Notes under the pieces: generated by a model
Databases searched by the model: none
What the model was told of the DNA's origin: nothing
The model's input: only the letters and a program-made list of their open reading frames with translations
In this document: piece by piece, positions 15,661 to 24,803 of the stretch
Numbering within the stretch: the first letter of the stretch is position 1
How the letters are laid out: every line of letters begins with the position of its first letter
Translations under genes and position numbers: made by a program
Assembly: GCA_964584815.1 (NCBI GenBank)
Contig: CAZPBO010000035.1
Coordinates: 1 to 24,969 of the forward strand
From: CAZPBO01 sp964584815
GTDB taxonomy: Bacteria; Planctomycetota; SKW154
DNA: 24,969 bases
Direction: 5' to 3'

Positions 15661-18600
15661 GCGAGGCAAAGAGCAGACTGACGCGCAAACTGCGAGAAGT
15701 TTCGGAAGTGCTGCAGGGAATGCATCTGTTAAGGGGTTTTCTTTTTTCTGTGGCGGTTTTCGGCGGTGTTGTGACCGCTGCGGTGCTGCTGGACAACATT
15801 TTGCACTTACCGTGGTGGCTGCGTGCTGCGGGATTTTTCGGGCTTGCGGGGCTTGGATGCTATCTGCTTGTGTGGCGGATATTGCGTCCGCTGCTTAGGC
15901 GTGTGGATGAGGAGAAGGCGGCGCTGGCGGCGGAAAAGCGTTACCCCGAGGCGGAGAACCTCCTGATAAACGCGGTGCAATTGAGTAGGAGGGAGCACAA
16001 AGGTCTGGCGGCGTTGATGGTGGAGCGCGTGGTGGAGGATGCTGCGCAGTTTGCGGGGCGGGTGGAGGCGAAGGAGGTAGCGCCGCGGCGTAGTCTCCGC
16101 AAACTTGCCTTTGCCGCAACGCTTGTCGCCGCCTGCTTGCTCGCCTATCTCGTCGTCGCCCCCACATACTTCAAAAACGGCATCATCCGCTACATCCGCT
16201 TTCGCTCAAACATCGCACCGATAACGGCGACTCAAATATCTGTGGAGCCCGGCGACGCGTCTGTTTTGTGGGGGGAGGCTTTGACGGTCGCGGCAACGGT
16301 GAAGGCGCCGACGCCACAGCAGGCGTTCATCCGTATCGGCAACGGTGAGGCAGTTGCAATGCGCTTTGACGGACGCCGCTTCGTCCACACCATCCCATCC
16401 GTCAGGGAGAACCTCTCATACAGCATAGCCGCTGGCGACGCCGTTGCCGGTCCCTTCCACATCCGCGTCGTTTACCGCCCCACCATCCAACGCGCCGACA
16501 TAACATTCAACTTCCCCGCATACTCACACCTGCCACCACAGACCATCAGAAACGCCGCTCTCAATATCCAGATTGTTTCAGGAACCACACTCCAGATGGT
16601 TGTTTCCTCTATGCAGGAGTTGGATGAGGCGAGCATCAAGTTGAATGGGCGAAAATTCTCCGCCGCAGTTTCCGGCAAAACCGCCGTCTGGACGCTCACA
16701 CCCCGCAAATCCGCAACCTATCATATCCACCTCTCCGATAAGAACGGCAATGTTTGCCGTTACACCTACACACTTCAAGTCAAAAAAGACGCCCCACCTG
16801 TCGTGCAACTGCTTACGCCAAGGCGCGACATAACGCTTGTCTCCGAAACCGCCTCCGATGTTCATCTTCTGGCTGAAGCCGAGGATGATTTGGCGGTTGT
16901 GGCGGTAGGTTTTGAGATTGAAGGACCAGACGGCAGGAAACTGGTGCGCAATGACCTAACCAAAGGAAGAATTCCGCCGCGCAAAAGCCATATAACCTAC
17001 ACTTTGCCGCTTTCTGATGCAAAACCAGGACAGACCTGGCGCGTAAGGGCGTTTGCTTCGGACGGGCATCCCTCAAGGAAGGTTGTGGCGACGCCGTGGG
17101 TGCATATACGGGTGATATCGGCTGCGGAGCAGATGCGTCTTGTGCGCAAAAGGCTCGGCGATTTGCGTAGTAAGATAGAGCGTATCTTGCGCCAGCAGAT
17201 AAGGATACGGGAGGCGACTGCACGGGGGAGGGGATTTGAGCGTTTGGCGGCGGCGCAGGATTTTCTGCGTCGTCAGACGCTACAGGTCGCGGACTTTTCC
17301 GCACTTTCGCCGTGGGAGGAGCGTGTCAAGGTGGTGCTGACCGCGGTTGGTGAGGGTGCGATGCTGCGTGCGTTCAAGGCGCTGGTGGCGGCGAAGAAGG
17401 ACCCCCGCGCCGCAAAAACCGCCGTTACCGCCCAAGATGAAGCCATCGCCGCACTCAAAAAACTCCTCGCCGATATCAAAAATATGCTTGCCCAACTCTC
17501 AAAAGCGAAAGGGCAACTCAAAGCCCTCAAACAGAAATCCGAAACCATCAAATTCTGGGAGCAGGTCAAGAAAGGGCTTGAGACTTTCGTAAAGGAGCAG
17601 AAGGAGGTGGTCAACGCAAGTGAGCAGTTGCGCAAAAAGGGTGTTGAGAACTGGACGGAGGGCGATGAGCAGGTCTGGGACAAGCAGACCAAGACGGAGG
17701 CGAAATGGGAGAAGTTCTTTGAGGACAAGAAAGCCGATTTGAGCCGATTGCCTGAGCAGGACTTCAGCGATTCAACGCAGCGAAAAGAGTTGATAGAGAT
17801 GTTTGAGGAGGTGAAGTTGGCAAAGGACGCGTTCACGCGGAGGGAGGTTGAGGTGGCGGTTCCCACAGCGAAAGGGGCGATGGAGAAAGCGGAGGAACTT
17901 GTGGAGAATCTTGAGCGGTGGTTGAGCGATGTTCGCGACAACATAAAGTGGGTGATGCAGGAGCCGCCGCAGCAGGAGGAGATTCCCCTTGCGGAGTTGC
18001 CCGACGAGTTGGAGGACATAATAGGCGATTTGATAGACAGAGAGGACGAGTTGGGTGATGAGGTGGAGGATGTGAGCAGCGCTTGGGCGGGCTCATTTGA
18101 CAAGGGTGCGGGATGGACGGCGATGGACGGACCGATAAGCAGTATGTCCGCCAAAGGGATAACGGGCAATCTGATGCCGAACCGCAACGAGGTCGGCGGA
18201 CGCAGCGGCGAAGGACGGATGGGACGCAGCAGTGGGCAGTTCGTGGAGCAGGAGGCGACTGGGAAAGGTGGGCGGCAGACCCCCACCCGCTTAACGCCTG
18301 ACCCATATGAAGCGGGCAGCGTAAAGGACAGAAGTCCGCAGACGCCGGGTGGAGCCACAGGTGGAGGCAAACTCTCTGGCGGCGGGGAGGAAGGTCTGCG
18401 CGGACCTGTGCCGCCTGATGTGGCGCAGCAGTTGAAGCGTCTGGCGGGGAAGCAGGCGCTGCTTGCGGAGCGTGCGGAGCGTCTGGCGAGGACGCTTAAG
18501 AAGCACGGTATGGATGCGGACGCGGCGCTCGCCGCCGCACAGGCAATGTCCGCCGCCGCAGACGCCCTCAAAAACACCCCCACCGCGCCCGCAAAAAACC

Positions 18601-18812
18601 TTTACCGCTTCCTCCGTCAGAAAAACCGTGCTGTTGCGGCGCTTATGGAACAGGCGCGGCAAATCTCACAACTACGCGCCAAAGCCGAAGCACTCCAACG
18701 ACTCCCAAAAGAACTACGCGAGGAGATTCTCTCCGCACAGAAAGAGCCGCAACCCGAACGCTTCCGCCAAATCCTCCGTGCTTATTATCAAAACCTGGCA
18801 AAGACAAAGTGA
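15657..18812 (+). CDS. Large DUF4175-like membrane coiled-coil protein
   Basis: A 1051-aa protein. Three membrane helices lie at about 24-46, 53-76 and 150-169, with a conserved-looking cytosolic loop (DEEKAALAAEKRYPEAENLLINAVQLSRR). After helix 3 comes a long beta-rich region (about 190-490). Then a Lys/Glu/Gln-rich coiled coil spans about 500-765, followed by a Gly/Pro/Arg low-complexity linker (about 830-925) and a helical tail. The architecture and the AAEKRYPE...NLLINAVQL motif fit DUF4175-type proteins found beside DUF58/VWA genes. ATG 15657 overlaps the upstream stop as ATGA, with GGAGGTGGAG just upstream. It probably spans the periplasm as a scaffold for the VWA proteins. Synonymous codon style switches sharply several times within the gene. 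Confidence 0.8.
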   Translation: MSEAKSRLTRKLREVSEVLQGMHLLRGFLFSVAVFGGVVTAAVLLDNILHLPWWLRAAGFFGLAGLGCYLLVWRILRPLLRRVDEEKAALAAEKRYPEAENLLINAVQLSRREHKGLAALMVERVVEDAAQFAGRVEAKEVAPRRSLRKLAFAATLVAACLLAYLVVAPTYFKNGIIRYIRFRSNIAPITATQISVEPGDASVLWGEALTVAATVKAPTPQQAFIRIGNGEAVAMRFDGRRFVHTIPSVRENLSYSIAAGDAVAGPFHIRVVYRPTIQRADITFNFPAYSHLPPQTIRNAALNIQIVSGTTLQMVVSSMQELDEASIKLNGRKFSAAVSGKTAVWTLTPRKSATYHIHLSDKNGNVCRYTYTLQVKKDAPPVVQLLTPRRDITLVSETASDVHLLAEAEDDLAVVAVGFEIEGPDGRKLVRNDLTKGRIPPRKSHITYTLPLSDAKPGQTWRVRAFASDGHPSRKVVATPWVHIRVISAAEQMRLVRKRLGDLRSKIERILRQQIRIREATARGRGFERLAAAQDFLRRQTLQVADFSALSPWEERVKVVLTAVGEGAMLRAFKALVAAKKDPRAAKTAVTAQDEAIAALKKLLADIKNMLAQLSKAKGQLKALKQKSETIKFWEQVKKGLETFVKEQKEVVNASEQLRKKGVENWTEGDEQVWDKQTKTEAKWEKFFEDKKADLSRLPEQDFSDSTQRKELIEMFEEVKLAKDAFTRREVEVAVPTAKGAMEKAEELVENLERWLSDVRDNIKWVMQEPPQQEEIPLAELPDELEDIIGDLIDREDELGDEVEDVSSAWAGSFDKGAGWTAMDGPISSMSAKGITGNLMPNRNEVGGRSGEGRMGRSSGQFVEQEATGKGGRQTPTRLTPDPYEAGSVKDRSPQTPGGATGGGKLSGGGEEGLRGPVPPDVAQQLKRLAGKQALLAERAERLARTLKKHGMDADAALAAAQAMSAAADALKNTPTAPAKNLYRFLRQKNRAVAALMEQARQISQLRAKAEALQRLPKELREEILSAQKEPQPERFRQILRAYYQNLAKTK

Positions 18813-18823
18813 GGAGAAACGAT

Positions 18824-19567
18824 ATGAGACGGTTTGTTCTTCTGTCTGTTTTCCTTGGGCTGCTGCTTTTTGCGCAGGAAGATGAGGAGAAACCGCCCAA
18901 AACAGTGGGGCAAGAACTGGTCAAAAACGGCGACTTTGAAGCGGGAAAGGATGTGCCTGAAGGCTGGGACGAGCCCGACGACCTGACCGTCTTCTGGGTT
19001 AAAAGCCCGACAGGCAAAGGGAAATGTCTCAAGTTTGACAGTGATGTTCTGCTCTCTGACTTAAAGAGGCGCTGGAAGGAGATGAAGTTGCCAAAAGATA
19101 AACGCCCGCCAGCAAAGATGTCACACCGTCCTACGGAGAAAGAGCAGTATGACACCGTCGCAGCCACATACGGTGCACAAATCTGGTCACACTACTTTCC
19201 CCTTGAACACGGCAAAAAATACCTCTTCCGCCTCCGCTACTTCAGCAAGGGTCCCAAAATGAAGGCGTTTGTGAAAGGATACGCGGAGATAGACGGAGAA
19301 AAAAGAGAGGTATACCGTGCGCACCTGCCTTGCAACCCCGAAAAAGAAGAATTGAACAACTGGAAAGAGTTCTGGATGGTTTTCAAGGTGCGCCATCCGT
19401 CGTACAAAATAAAATGGGGACGGGTGCATCTTTTGGTCTACTGGCCGCGGGGTGAGGCGTTCGTGGACGATGTGTCGGTTCGGCGCGTGGCGGACACCAC
19501 CCCGTCTGAATCCGAAAAAGCGCTAAAGCAGAAGAAAAAAGTTTACGGGGAGGACAAGAAAAAGTGA
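18824..19567 (+). CDS. Exported CBM4/9-like carbohydrate-binding protein
   Basis: A 247-aa protein with signal peptide MRRFVLLSVFLGLLLFAQ. The mature part begins with the hallmark of CBM4/9-like sandwiches, 'ELVKNGDFEAGKDVPEGW'. It continues with the FRLRYFSKG strand and ends the domain with GEAFVDDVSVRRV. A Lys/Glu-rich tail follows. No enzyme motif is present, so glycan or surface binding is inferred. ATG 18824 is chosen because GAGGAG (18810-18815) is its ribosome site; an in-frame GTG at 18809 overlaps the upstream stop but adds a charged pentapeptide and lacks an SD. The end GTGA overlaps the next gene's start. Confidence 0.83.
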   Translation: MRRFVLLSVFLGLLLFAQEDEEKPPKTVGQELVKNGDFEAGKDVPEGWDEPDDLTVFWVKSPTGKGKCLKFDSDVLLSDLKRRWKEMKLPKDKRPPAKMSHRPTEKEQYDTVAATYGAQIWSHYFPLEHGKKYLFRLRYFSKGPKMKAFVKGYAEIDGEKREVYRAHLPCNPEKEELNNWKEFWMVFKVRHPSYKIKWGRVHLLVYWPRGEAFVDDVSVRRVADTTPSESEKALKQKKKVYGEDKKK

Positions 19568-21645
19568 TACGGGTTGTGGCGCTGCTTGTGGTGATTGCAT
19601 CTGCGACCTGTGCATACGCGCAGAGATGGTGGGACACGAAATGGCGTTATAGGCGTTCGATAAAGTTGGAAGGCGAGGGTGCAGGTTTCACGGACTGGGC
19701 ATTTGCGCGTTTTTGGGCATCTGCTGCGCTCAAAAAAGACGCTTCCGACATAAGGGTCGTCACCGCCGACGGACGCGTCTGCAAAACGCTCGTTATCTGG
19801 GCGGAGCCTTACGGGCGTGTGGAGTTGGTTTTTAAGACATACCGCGGTGTGCGCCGTTATTTTGTCTATTACAACAACCCTGATGCGGTCAAGTTGGAGG
19901 TGAAGGAGCGTCCTCGCGTAGGGCTGATAATGGAGACGCGCAGCCGCCCTCGCGGTCCCTGCAACTCTTGGGCGGACTTCAAACGGCTCCTTGAACGCTC
20001 AAAAGTGGTTTACGGAAGAGGAATTGTGCGCCGCATTTTCAGCGGCTTCAACCCCTGGGGTCCATCAGACCATTATATGACCATATACCGCGGCTGGTTG
20101 TGGGTTCCCAAAGACGGCAAATACCGCATTGCCACCAACTCTGATGAATCGTCGTTTGTCTTCATAGACGGCAGGATGGTGGTGGCGTGGGCTGGACGGC
20201 ACGGTCCGACGGCGGTTTACGGCGAGCGCAACGCCGAAGTGCAACTCAAAAAAGGATTGCATCGCATTGAATACTACCACGAGGAGACGGAAGGAGGGCA
20301 GGCTTGCGTGCTTGGTTGGTGGCGTCCGGGGGACAAGCGCGTCTATCTTGTTGAGCAGAAATATTTCCCGACATTTTTGGAAACGAAGGTGGGGAGGCTG
20401 CAGCGCTATGGCGCTGACTTCTCTGTAGAAATCCGCCCCAAGCCTGTATCGGAGGCGCAGTTGCCGGGTGGGCATTTGATAGTGGAGATAGCGTTTCGGG
20501 CACTGACGCGCAACGCCCCCGCCAATGTCACCTTTGAATGGGACTTCGGCGATGGGCAGAAAGCGAAAGGGGACAGCATCCGCCATCTCTTCCTCCACCC
20601 CGGCAGATACAGGGTGAAGTTGACAGCGTATGTGGGCAAAAAGAAGGAGGTGGCATATCTTCAGTCTTATGTCGGCTTTTCCTTCTTCTATCGCCAAAGG
20701 AGTCGCGCCAAGGAGTACTGTCGGATGTTGAAGGATTACGATTTTGGGAAGATGGACGCCGAAGGTTTGAAGGCGGTGGTGGCGCTGGCGGAGGTAGGGG
20801 AGGATGAGGGGCTTCGCTTGAGGGCGCTTGAGGCGGGAATCACGCGTGGGATTTTTAAGGGGCGGGATTTATGGCGTGCGTTGAGGGATGCGGCGAAACT
20901 GCTTGTTGAAAGGGAGGGTTCCGCGGCGAAGGCGGAAGGGTATCTGAAGAGGTTGCTTGGTGAGGTGAAGGATTTGTGGTGGCGTGCGCAGGCGGAGTTG
21001 GGGTTGGGGGATGTGGCGTTCTATCTGCGGCGCGATTTTAAGAAAGCGCTCTCCATTTATCAGGGCGTTCTGACCCACTACGCCACAGAGAGTCCGGGCT
21101 GCGCCAAGCGCGCCCAGATTCGCATCGGCGATGTTTACCGCATTATGGGACGCTACGGAGAGGCGCAGAAGGCGTATGAGCGTGCGCGTCTTATGTCAGC
21201 GATGTTCTACAGGGAGGACGCCAATGTGCGCCGCGGCAGGTTCATCCTTGAGACCCACCATCTGATTGAGGCAAGGCAGTATGAGAACGCGTTGCAGCGG
21301 CTGGATGACTGGGAGTGGCAACTGCCGCAGGACAAATTGACCACGGAGTTCAGCCTGCTCAGAGCGCGGGCGCTCGCACGCTCAAACCGCTGGAAACTCG
21401 CTCTCCTTGAACTTGAGGGGTTTGTCAACGCCAACACCGCAAAGGACTGCGAAAAGCCCGCCAACTGCCTGCCCGAAACCCTTCTGGCGCTGGCGAAGGT
21501 TCAGGCAAAGTTGGGGAAATGGGACAAAGCGCTGGGTAGTCTGCAACGCATCTTGAAGGAGCATAAAGAGGCGGAGGAGGTTTGCAAGGAAGCACAGCGC
21601 CTGCTTGAGAGATGGTCAAACAAACCACAGAAGCGGCAAAAATAG
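19564..21645 (+). CDS. Exported DUF2341-PA14-PKD-TPR fusion protein
   Basis: A 693-aa protein with signal peptide MIRVVALLVVIASATCAYAQ. Domains in order: DUF2341-like (about 22-115: WWDTKWRYRRSIKLEG...YFVYYNNPDA), PA14-like (about 155-262: GWLWVPKDGKYRIATNSDES...FIDG...GLHRIEYYHEE), PKD (about 280-365 with DFGDG at 327-331), and TPR helices (about 440-685, e.g. FKKALSIYQGVLTHYATESPG and GRYGEAQKAYERARLMS). The first three are carbohydrate/adhesion-type modules; the TPR tail recalls BatE-type TPR proteins of Bat operons. GTG 19564 overlaps the upstream stop (GTGA), with GGGGAGG upstream. It is the last gene of the co-directional array. The role is inferred: an extracytoplasmic adaptor linking the VWA complex to glycan. 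Confidence 0.85.
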   Translation: MIRVVALLVVIASATCAYAQRWWDTKWRYRRSIKLEGEGAGFTDWAFARFWASAALKKDASDIRVVTADGRVCKTLVIWAEPYGRVELVFKTYRGVRRYFVYYNNPDAVKLEVKERPRVGLIMETRSRPRGPCNSWADFKRLLERSKVVYGRGIVRRIFSGFNPWGPSDHYMTIYRGWLWVPKDGKYRIATNSDESSFVFIDGRMVVAWAGRHGPTAVYGERNAEVQLKKGLHRIEYYHEETEGGQACVLGWWRPGDKRVYLVEQKYFPTFLETKVGRLQRYGADFSVEIRPKPVSEAQLPGGHLIVEIAFRALTRNAPANVTFEWDFGDGQKAKGDSIRHLFLHPGRYRVKLTAYVGKKKEVAYLQSYVGFSFFYRQRSRAKEYCRMLKDYDFGKMDAEGLKAVVALAEVGEDEGLRLRALEAGITRGIFKGRDLWRALRDAAKLLVEREGSAAKAEGYLKRLLGEVKDLWWRAQAELGLGDVAFYLRRDFKKALSIYQGVLTHYATESPGCAKRAQIRIGDVYRIMGRYGEAQKAYERARLMSAMFYREDANVRRGRFILETHHLIEARQYENALQRLDDWEWQLPQDKLTTEFSLLRARALARSNRWKLALLELEGFVNANTAKDCEKPANCLPETLLALAKVQAKLGKWDKALGSLQRILKEHKEAEEVCKEAQRLLERWSNKPQKRQK

Positions 21646-21661
21646 ACGCCGCGCCCGGCGT
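21638..21661 (-). terminator. Intrinsic terminator after the beta-helix lipoprotein gene
   Basis: On the minus strand a 6-bp stem (ACGCCG/CGGCGT, 21661-21646, 4-nt loop) is followed by CTATTTTT (21645-21638). It lies about 40 nt past the lipoprotein stop at 21702. The hairpin also sits directly after the stop of the convergent gene, whose last codons supply the T-tract. On the plus strand no T-tract follows. Confidence 0.55.
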
Positions 21662-21701
21662 AAGCGCGAAATACCCCTGCTGACAGATTTTCCCACAACA
21701 C

Positions 21702-24700
21702 TTACTGATACTCGTAACAGCCCATATCAACGACAGGATTTGAGTCTGAGTTTCCATCTATGATGCGTCTTTTTCCGTCAAGGTCGCAGTCAAGCGAGGA
21801 CGGCACCTCGTTGTTGGAGCCGGCGTCAATGCAGGGAGATGTGGAGCGAAGGTGAAAGTCATCTGCCCCATTGAATCTTGGTGCTTTGTGTATGCAGTGG
21901 GAATAGGAAAGGGAGCCGTCTCCTGCGAAATCGCTTTTTGAGTTTGGGAAATCGCAGAAGGACAGGTCAAGGGATGCGGAGGAATCTTCGCTGTATGCTT
22001 GGTCGCCGTCACCATCGGCGGCGTTGCCCCAGATGATGGAGTTTTTAACGATGACGGTGCCGTTTGTGGTGATGAGGAGACCGCCACCACCACCTTTTGT
22101 GGTGTTGCTTGCAACGGTGCAGTTTATGAGTGTGAGGGTGCCGTCTCCACAACGGAGACCGCCACCACTGACTGTGGCGCTGTTGCCTACCACAAGGCAG
22201 CCTGCCAGAGTCAGGTTACATCCGGCGGTTACGACCCCGCCGCCTGACTGTCCTGCGTTGTTGGAGATGAACGCACAGTTCCTCATCTCCGAGTCGGCGG
22301 ATTGGTAAAACTCCACACCACCACCTGCGCCCGATGCGTCGTTTGAGGTGAAGACGCAGAACTCAAATGTGGCGCTTGCGTTTGTGGCGCAAAGACAGCC
22401 CGCGCCCCACTGGGCGCTGCAACTCTGAAACTGCACCGCGATGAAGGTGGCAGAAGCGTTGTAAACATAGGCGCCACCACCCTGCGCCGCATCGCAGTCC
22501 TTTATCACCGAATAAAGCAGTTGCGGAGAACCACCCGCAATCATAACTCCTCCCCCGCATCCGCCACCTCCAGCAGACTCCGCAACGCAGTTCTCTATTA
22601 TACAACCCGCAATCTGCGGAGAGGAGTTCACAATCGTAATCCCTCCGCCGTTGTTGCCGCTCACTTTACCATTCCTTATCGTAACCCCAAATATGACCGT
22701 ATCTTCTGTTTCTCCTCTTTGAAAAATGAACCCGCGCCCCTGCTGGTTGCAGTCAATAATGGTTGAGTCCGCTCCTTCCTTACCGAAAATCAAAATCGCC
22801 TTGCCCTTTGTGTCAAGGTCGTAGTTGCCAGCACCTGAATATGTTCCTGATTTGAGCACGATAACATCGCCGTCAAAAGCCGAATCAATGGCGTCCTGAA
22901 TCGTCTGCCCTACCAGTGGAGAGACAGTGTGCCAGGCGCCCTCATAACATCCGATGTCCACGGTTGCGGTGGAGTCCCCGTTGCCGTCCCAGATTCTTTT
23001 ACGCCCGTCAAGGTCGTAACTCCAAGTGGTGAAGGAGTTGTCACCGGCGTCAATACAGGGGGAGTTTCCGCGCAGATGAAAGTCGCCATTTAAGGGGGCA
23101 TAAAAAAGCGGGTTGGATGATATGCATCCTGTGGTGTTGTAGGTGCCGTTGCCGGCAATCTCGGTCTGGCGCACATCACAATTTGTGAACTCTACATTAC
23201 TGCCGGCGACTATATAGAGAGCCGCACCGTCTGCGGTGGCGTTGTTTGACCAGATTATTGTGTTTGCGACATCCACTTGAGAAGTTGTGCCGACATATAT
23301 GCCGCCACCGGTTGTGGCGGAGTTGCGTGATATCGTGCAGGAGACGACCGTCACATTTGAGTTTGAGAGCGAGATGGCGCCGCCAAGACCAGCGGAGTTC
23401 GCCGCAAATAGGCAGTTCTCAATTGTTAGATTGGAGTTGCTGGCAGCAACAGCACCTCCTGACTGGCTCGCATTGTTGTCTACAAAAATGCAGGAACGCA
23501 GGGTCGGAGAAGCACCCTCACAAAGAACTGCACCACCTGATGAGGCGCTCCCATTTTTTATGATGAAACCCTCAACAATGGAGTTCTGCCCCTCGCCGTT
23601 GTGGAACCAAAACGCCCGTCCTGCCCCCTCGCAATCAATAGTGCAGTTGCCAGCGCCACCTGATGACTTCAGATGGACCTCTTTGCCCGCAAAATCAAGG
23701 TCGTGCTCATAATATGTGCCGTCAGATACCACGATTGTGTCGCCATCATATGCCTGCGAAAGCGCCTTCCCTATGGTCGCAAATGGGGTGTATTTTGTGT
23801 AGCCGTTATTGGAATCGTCCCCATTTGTCGCATCCACGAACAGAGTGGTGCTGCGAAAAACCGCCACCACCTCAATCGGTGCGTCCATACTGATGTCAAG
23901 CGGGTTGGCATTCTCCTCGCCACCGTTGACGACCCAGCCGACGAAGACGAAACCTGTTGCTGGATTGGCGGTGAGAGTGACTTTGTCGCCTTGAGTGTAA
24001 TACGGCGCATCGCTTCCGGGACCCGATATGCTCACCCTGCCGCCATAAAAAGGCTCCACCGTCACATCTAACCTGTGCTGCACCTCCCATAGCCAGGTGA
24101 TGGAGCAGTCCTCAGAAATAGTGAATGTGACGGAAGTGTCGGTAGAGTTGGCGGGTAGACCTGAACCTGACCCGTTGAAGCCGACGCATTTGTAGCGCGT
24201 TCCCGAGTTGGGGTCTGGACCGGGATACGGGTTGGGACCGCAGGTGGCGGTTATCTCAATACCTGCGGCAATTTCGTTGGCGCCCTCCCCAGGCACCGGC
24301 TCCCCATAATTGCTTATCACCGTCAAAGTGTAGGTGCTCTGTCCCTCAGACTGAACCGTGAAGGAGAACTGACGAGAAGCGGTGTCACCTTTGGCGTCTT
24401 CCACCTTAACCGTAAAGGCAAACAACCCCGCCTCCTTCGGCAGACCCGATATCAGCCCTGTGTCGCCGTTCAGAGTCAAATCAAGCGGCAGACGCCCATC
24501 CGTTATGCTCCATTTATATGGCTTTTCGCCGCCTGTAGCCCTCAAGTAAACCGAATATTGTTGGTTCAGCACGCCATCAGGTAGGGACTTCGTCTTTATG
24601 CGCAGCCTGTTCTTCTTCTCCTGCTGATACTGATAAACAAGTAAACTGATAAAAAACCCCGGCTCACATCCACACACAAAAACCAGACAGAGAACAAAAA

Positions 24701-24722
24701 CTCCCACAAGCCGTTTTACCAA
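21702..24722 (-). CDS. Giant lipoprotein with Ig-like, InlB-type and two beta-helix modules
   Basis: A 1006-aa protein with signal peptide and lipobox VCGC (C19). A putative-Ig/cadherin-like domain (about 47-128: LPDGVLNQQYSVYLRATGG...GLISGLPKEAGLFAFTVKVEDAKGD) is followed by an InlB B-repeat-like segment (about 210-290: VTLTANPATGFVFVGWVVNGG). Two right-handed beta-helix modules come next, each opening with a DUF1565-like phrase (YTPFATIGKALSQAYDGDTIVVSDGTY; GQTIQDAIDSAFDGDVIVLKSGTY). Each closes with DLDG.RRI.DGN.DS...VD.GCYE (about 590 and the C-terminus). It is probably a surface adhesin or polysaccharide-binding protein. No polysaccharide lyase active site is recognised. The start is TTG 24722 because AGGAGG (24730-24735) lies 7 nt upstream. 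Transcription ends at the hairpin 21638-21661. Confidence 0.88.
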   Translation of the reverse strand: MVKRLVGVFVLCLVFVCGCEPGFFISLLVYQYQQEKKNRLRIKTKSLPDGVLNQQYSVYLRATGGEKPYKWSITDGRLPLDLTLNGDTGLISGLPKEAGLFAFTVKVEDAKGDTASRQFSFTVQSEGQSTYTLTVISNYGEPVPGEGANEIAAGIEITATCGPNPYPGPDPNSGTRYKCVGFNGSGSGLPANSTDTSVTFTISEDCSITWLWEVQHRLDVTVEPFYGGRVSISGPGSDAPYYTQGDKVTLTANPATGFVFVGWVVNGGEENANPLDISMDAPIEVVAVFRSTTLFVDATNGDDSNNGYTKYTPFATIGKALSQAYDGDTIVVSDGTYYEHDLDFAGKEVHLKSSGGAGNCTIDCEGAGRAFWFHNGEGQNSIVEGFIIKNGSASSGGAVLCEGASPTLRSCIFVDNNASQSGGAVAASNSNLTIENCLFAANSAGLGGAISLSNSNVTVVSCTISRNSATTGGGIYVGTTSQVDVANTIIWSNNATADGAALYIVAGSNVEFTNCDVRQTEIAGNGTYNTTGCISSNPLFYAPLNGDFHLRGNSPCIDAGDNSFTTWSYDLDGRKRIWDGNGDSTATVDIGCYEGAWHTVSPLVGQTIQDAIDSAFDGDVIVLKSGTYSGAGNYDLDTKGKAILIFGKEGADSTIIDCNQQGRGFIFQRGETEDTVIFGVTIRNGKVSGNNGGGITIVNSSPQIAGCIIENCVAESAGGGGCGGGVMIAGGSPQLLYSVIKDCDAAQGGGAYVYNASATFIAVQFQSCSAQWGAGCLCATNASATFEFCVFTSNDASGAGGGVEFYQSADSEMRNCAFISNNAGQSGGGVVTAGCNLTLAGCLVVGNSATVSGGGLRCGDGTLTLINCTVASNTTKGGGGGLLITTNGTVIVKNSIIWGNAADGDGDQAYSEDSSASLDLSFCDFPNSKSDFAGDGSLSYSHCIHKAPRFNGADDFHLRSTSPCIDAGSNNEVPSSLDCDLDGKRRIIDGNSDSNPVVDMGCYEYQ

Positions 24723-24803
24723 TCCTGCGCCTCCTAACCCATATATTATTGACGACGGAGAAGTTGTTTTTCATCAGTAAAAACGACGATGATTGCTTGA
24801 AGT

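Noticed and set aside
17273..18583. 436-codon minus-strand open frame
   Set aside because: Antisense shadow of the G-rich part of the DUF4175-like gene; Ser/Pro/Cys-rich composition and no RBS.
22020..23720. Repeated GCCACCACC-like triplet-rich DNA as a satellite or CRISPR-like array
   Set aside because: It is the coding signature of Gly/Ala-rich beta-helix turns on the minus strand, without regular repeat-spacer spacing.
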